In this document: in pieces, positions 5,030 to 5,068 of the stretch
Layout: every line of letters begins with the position of its first letter
Numbering within the stretch: position 1 is the stretch's first letter
Origin: Verrucomicrobia bacterium UBA4286
Lineage (GTDB): Bacteria > Verrucomicrobiota > Kiritimatiellia > RFP12 > UBA1067
DNA length: 5,068 nucleotides
Assembly (NCBI GenBank): GCA_002395905.1
Contig: DGVK01000116.1
Span: forward strand, 1 to 5,068
Reading direction: 5' to 3'
Translations under genes and position numbers: made by a program
The notes under the pieces: model-generated
What the model was told of the DNA's origin: nothing
What the model saw: only the letters and a program-made list of their open reading frames with translations
Database searches by the model: none

Positions 5030-5068
5030 TTTCCGACAATCCATGGTGACTTGTAAAGTGGGTGGGTC

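Overview
This is a GC-rich bacterial window, with ordinary bacterial signals: an intrinsic terminator, a TATAAT-type promoter, Shine-Dalgarno sequences and ATGA gene overlaps. No taxonomic marker gene is complete. A two-subunit iron-sulphur fumarase next to GTCCCC-rich repeats would fit an anaerobic member of the PVC group (for example Kiritimatiellota or Verrucomicrobiota), but that is only a weak inference. All genes I support are on the plus strand.

The window opens inside what looks like the 3' end of the RNase P RNA gene (about 1-80): a GNRA-capped hairpin, the ATGAATGA block and the ACAGAA block are all in the expected order. A strong intrinsic terminator follows (89-123). Its T-tract runs directly into an extended -10 promoter (123-131) that should drive the fumarase operon.

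Positions 150-1582 encode the alpha and beta subunits of a class I [4Fe-4S] fumarase / L(+)-tartrate dehydratase family enzyme. They overlap by ATGA, so they are probably translationally coupled and form one enzyme that interconverts fumarate and malate (or a related 2-hydroxy acid).

From 1583 to 1779 there is no terminator. The stretch holds a 51-residue reading frame (1635-1790). It resembles the extreme N-terminus of a different class of restriction-modification methylase and then stops. Two strong inverted repeats lie inside it.

Positions 1780-4902 encode a single 1040-residue restriction-modification enzyme: an N-terminal PD-(D/E)XK nuclease, a helical connector, a gamma-class N6-adenine methyltransferase core and a Type ISP-like C-terminal specificity region. 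It resembles the Type ISP enzymes (LlaGI/LlaBIII) without their helicase, so its architecture is closer to Type IIG/IIL enzymes such as MmeI. The target-recognition part is clearly AT-richer than the rest. Just after it lies a three-copy 8-bp tandem repeat whose expansion or contraction would shift the frame.

The last 166 bases (4903-5068) contain no gene I can defend. They hold two copies of a 19-nt GTCCCC-type repeat 75 bp apart, the first able to fold into a bulged hairpin like a REP element.

Overall, a housekeeping block (rnpB and fumarase) is followed by a restriction-modification island that seems to have replaced an earlier system, ending in mobile-type palindromic repeats. I do not see a wholly new multi-gene system. 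The most unusual points are the remnant/RM junction, the potentially switchable repeat in the RM gene and the odd P4 strand of the RNase P RNA.
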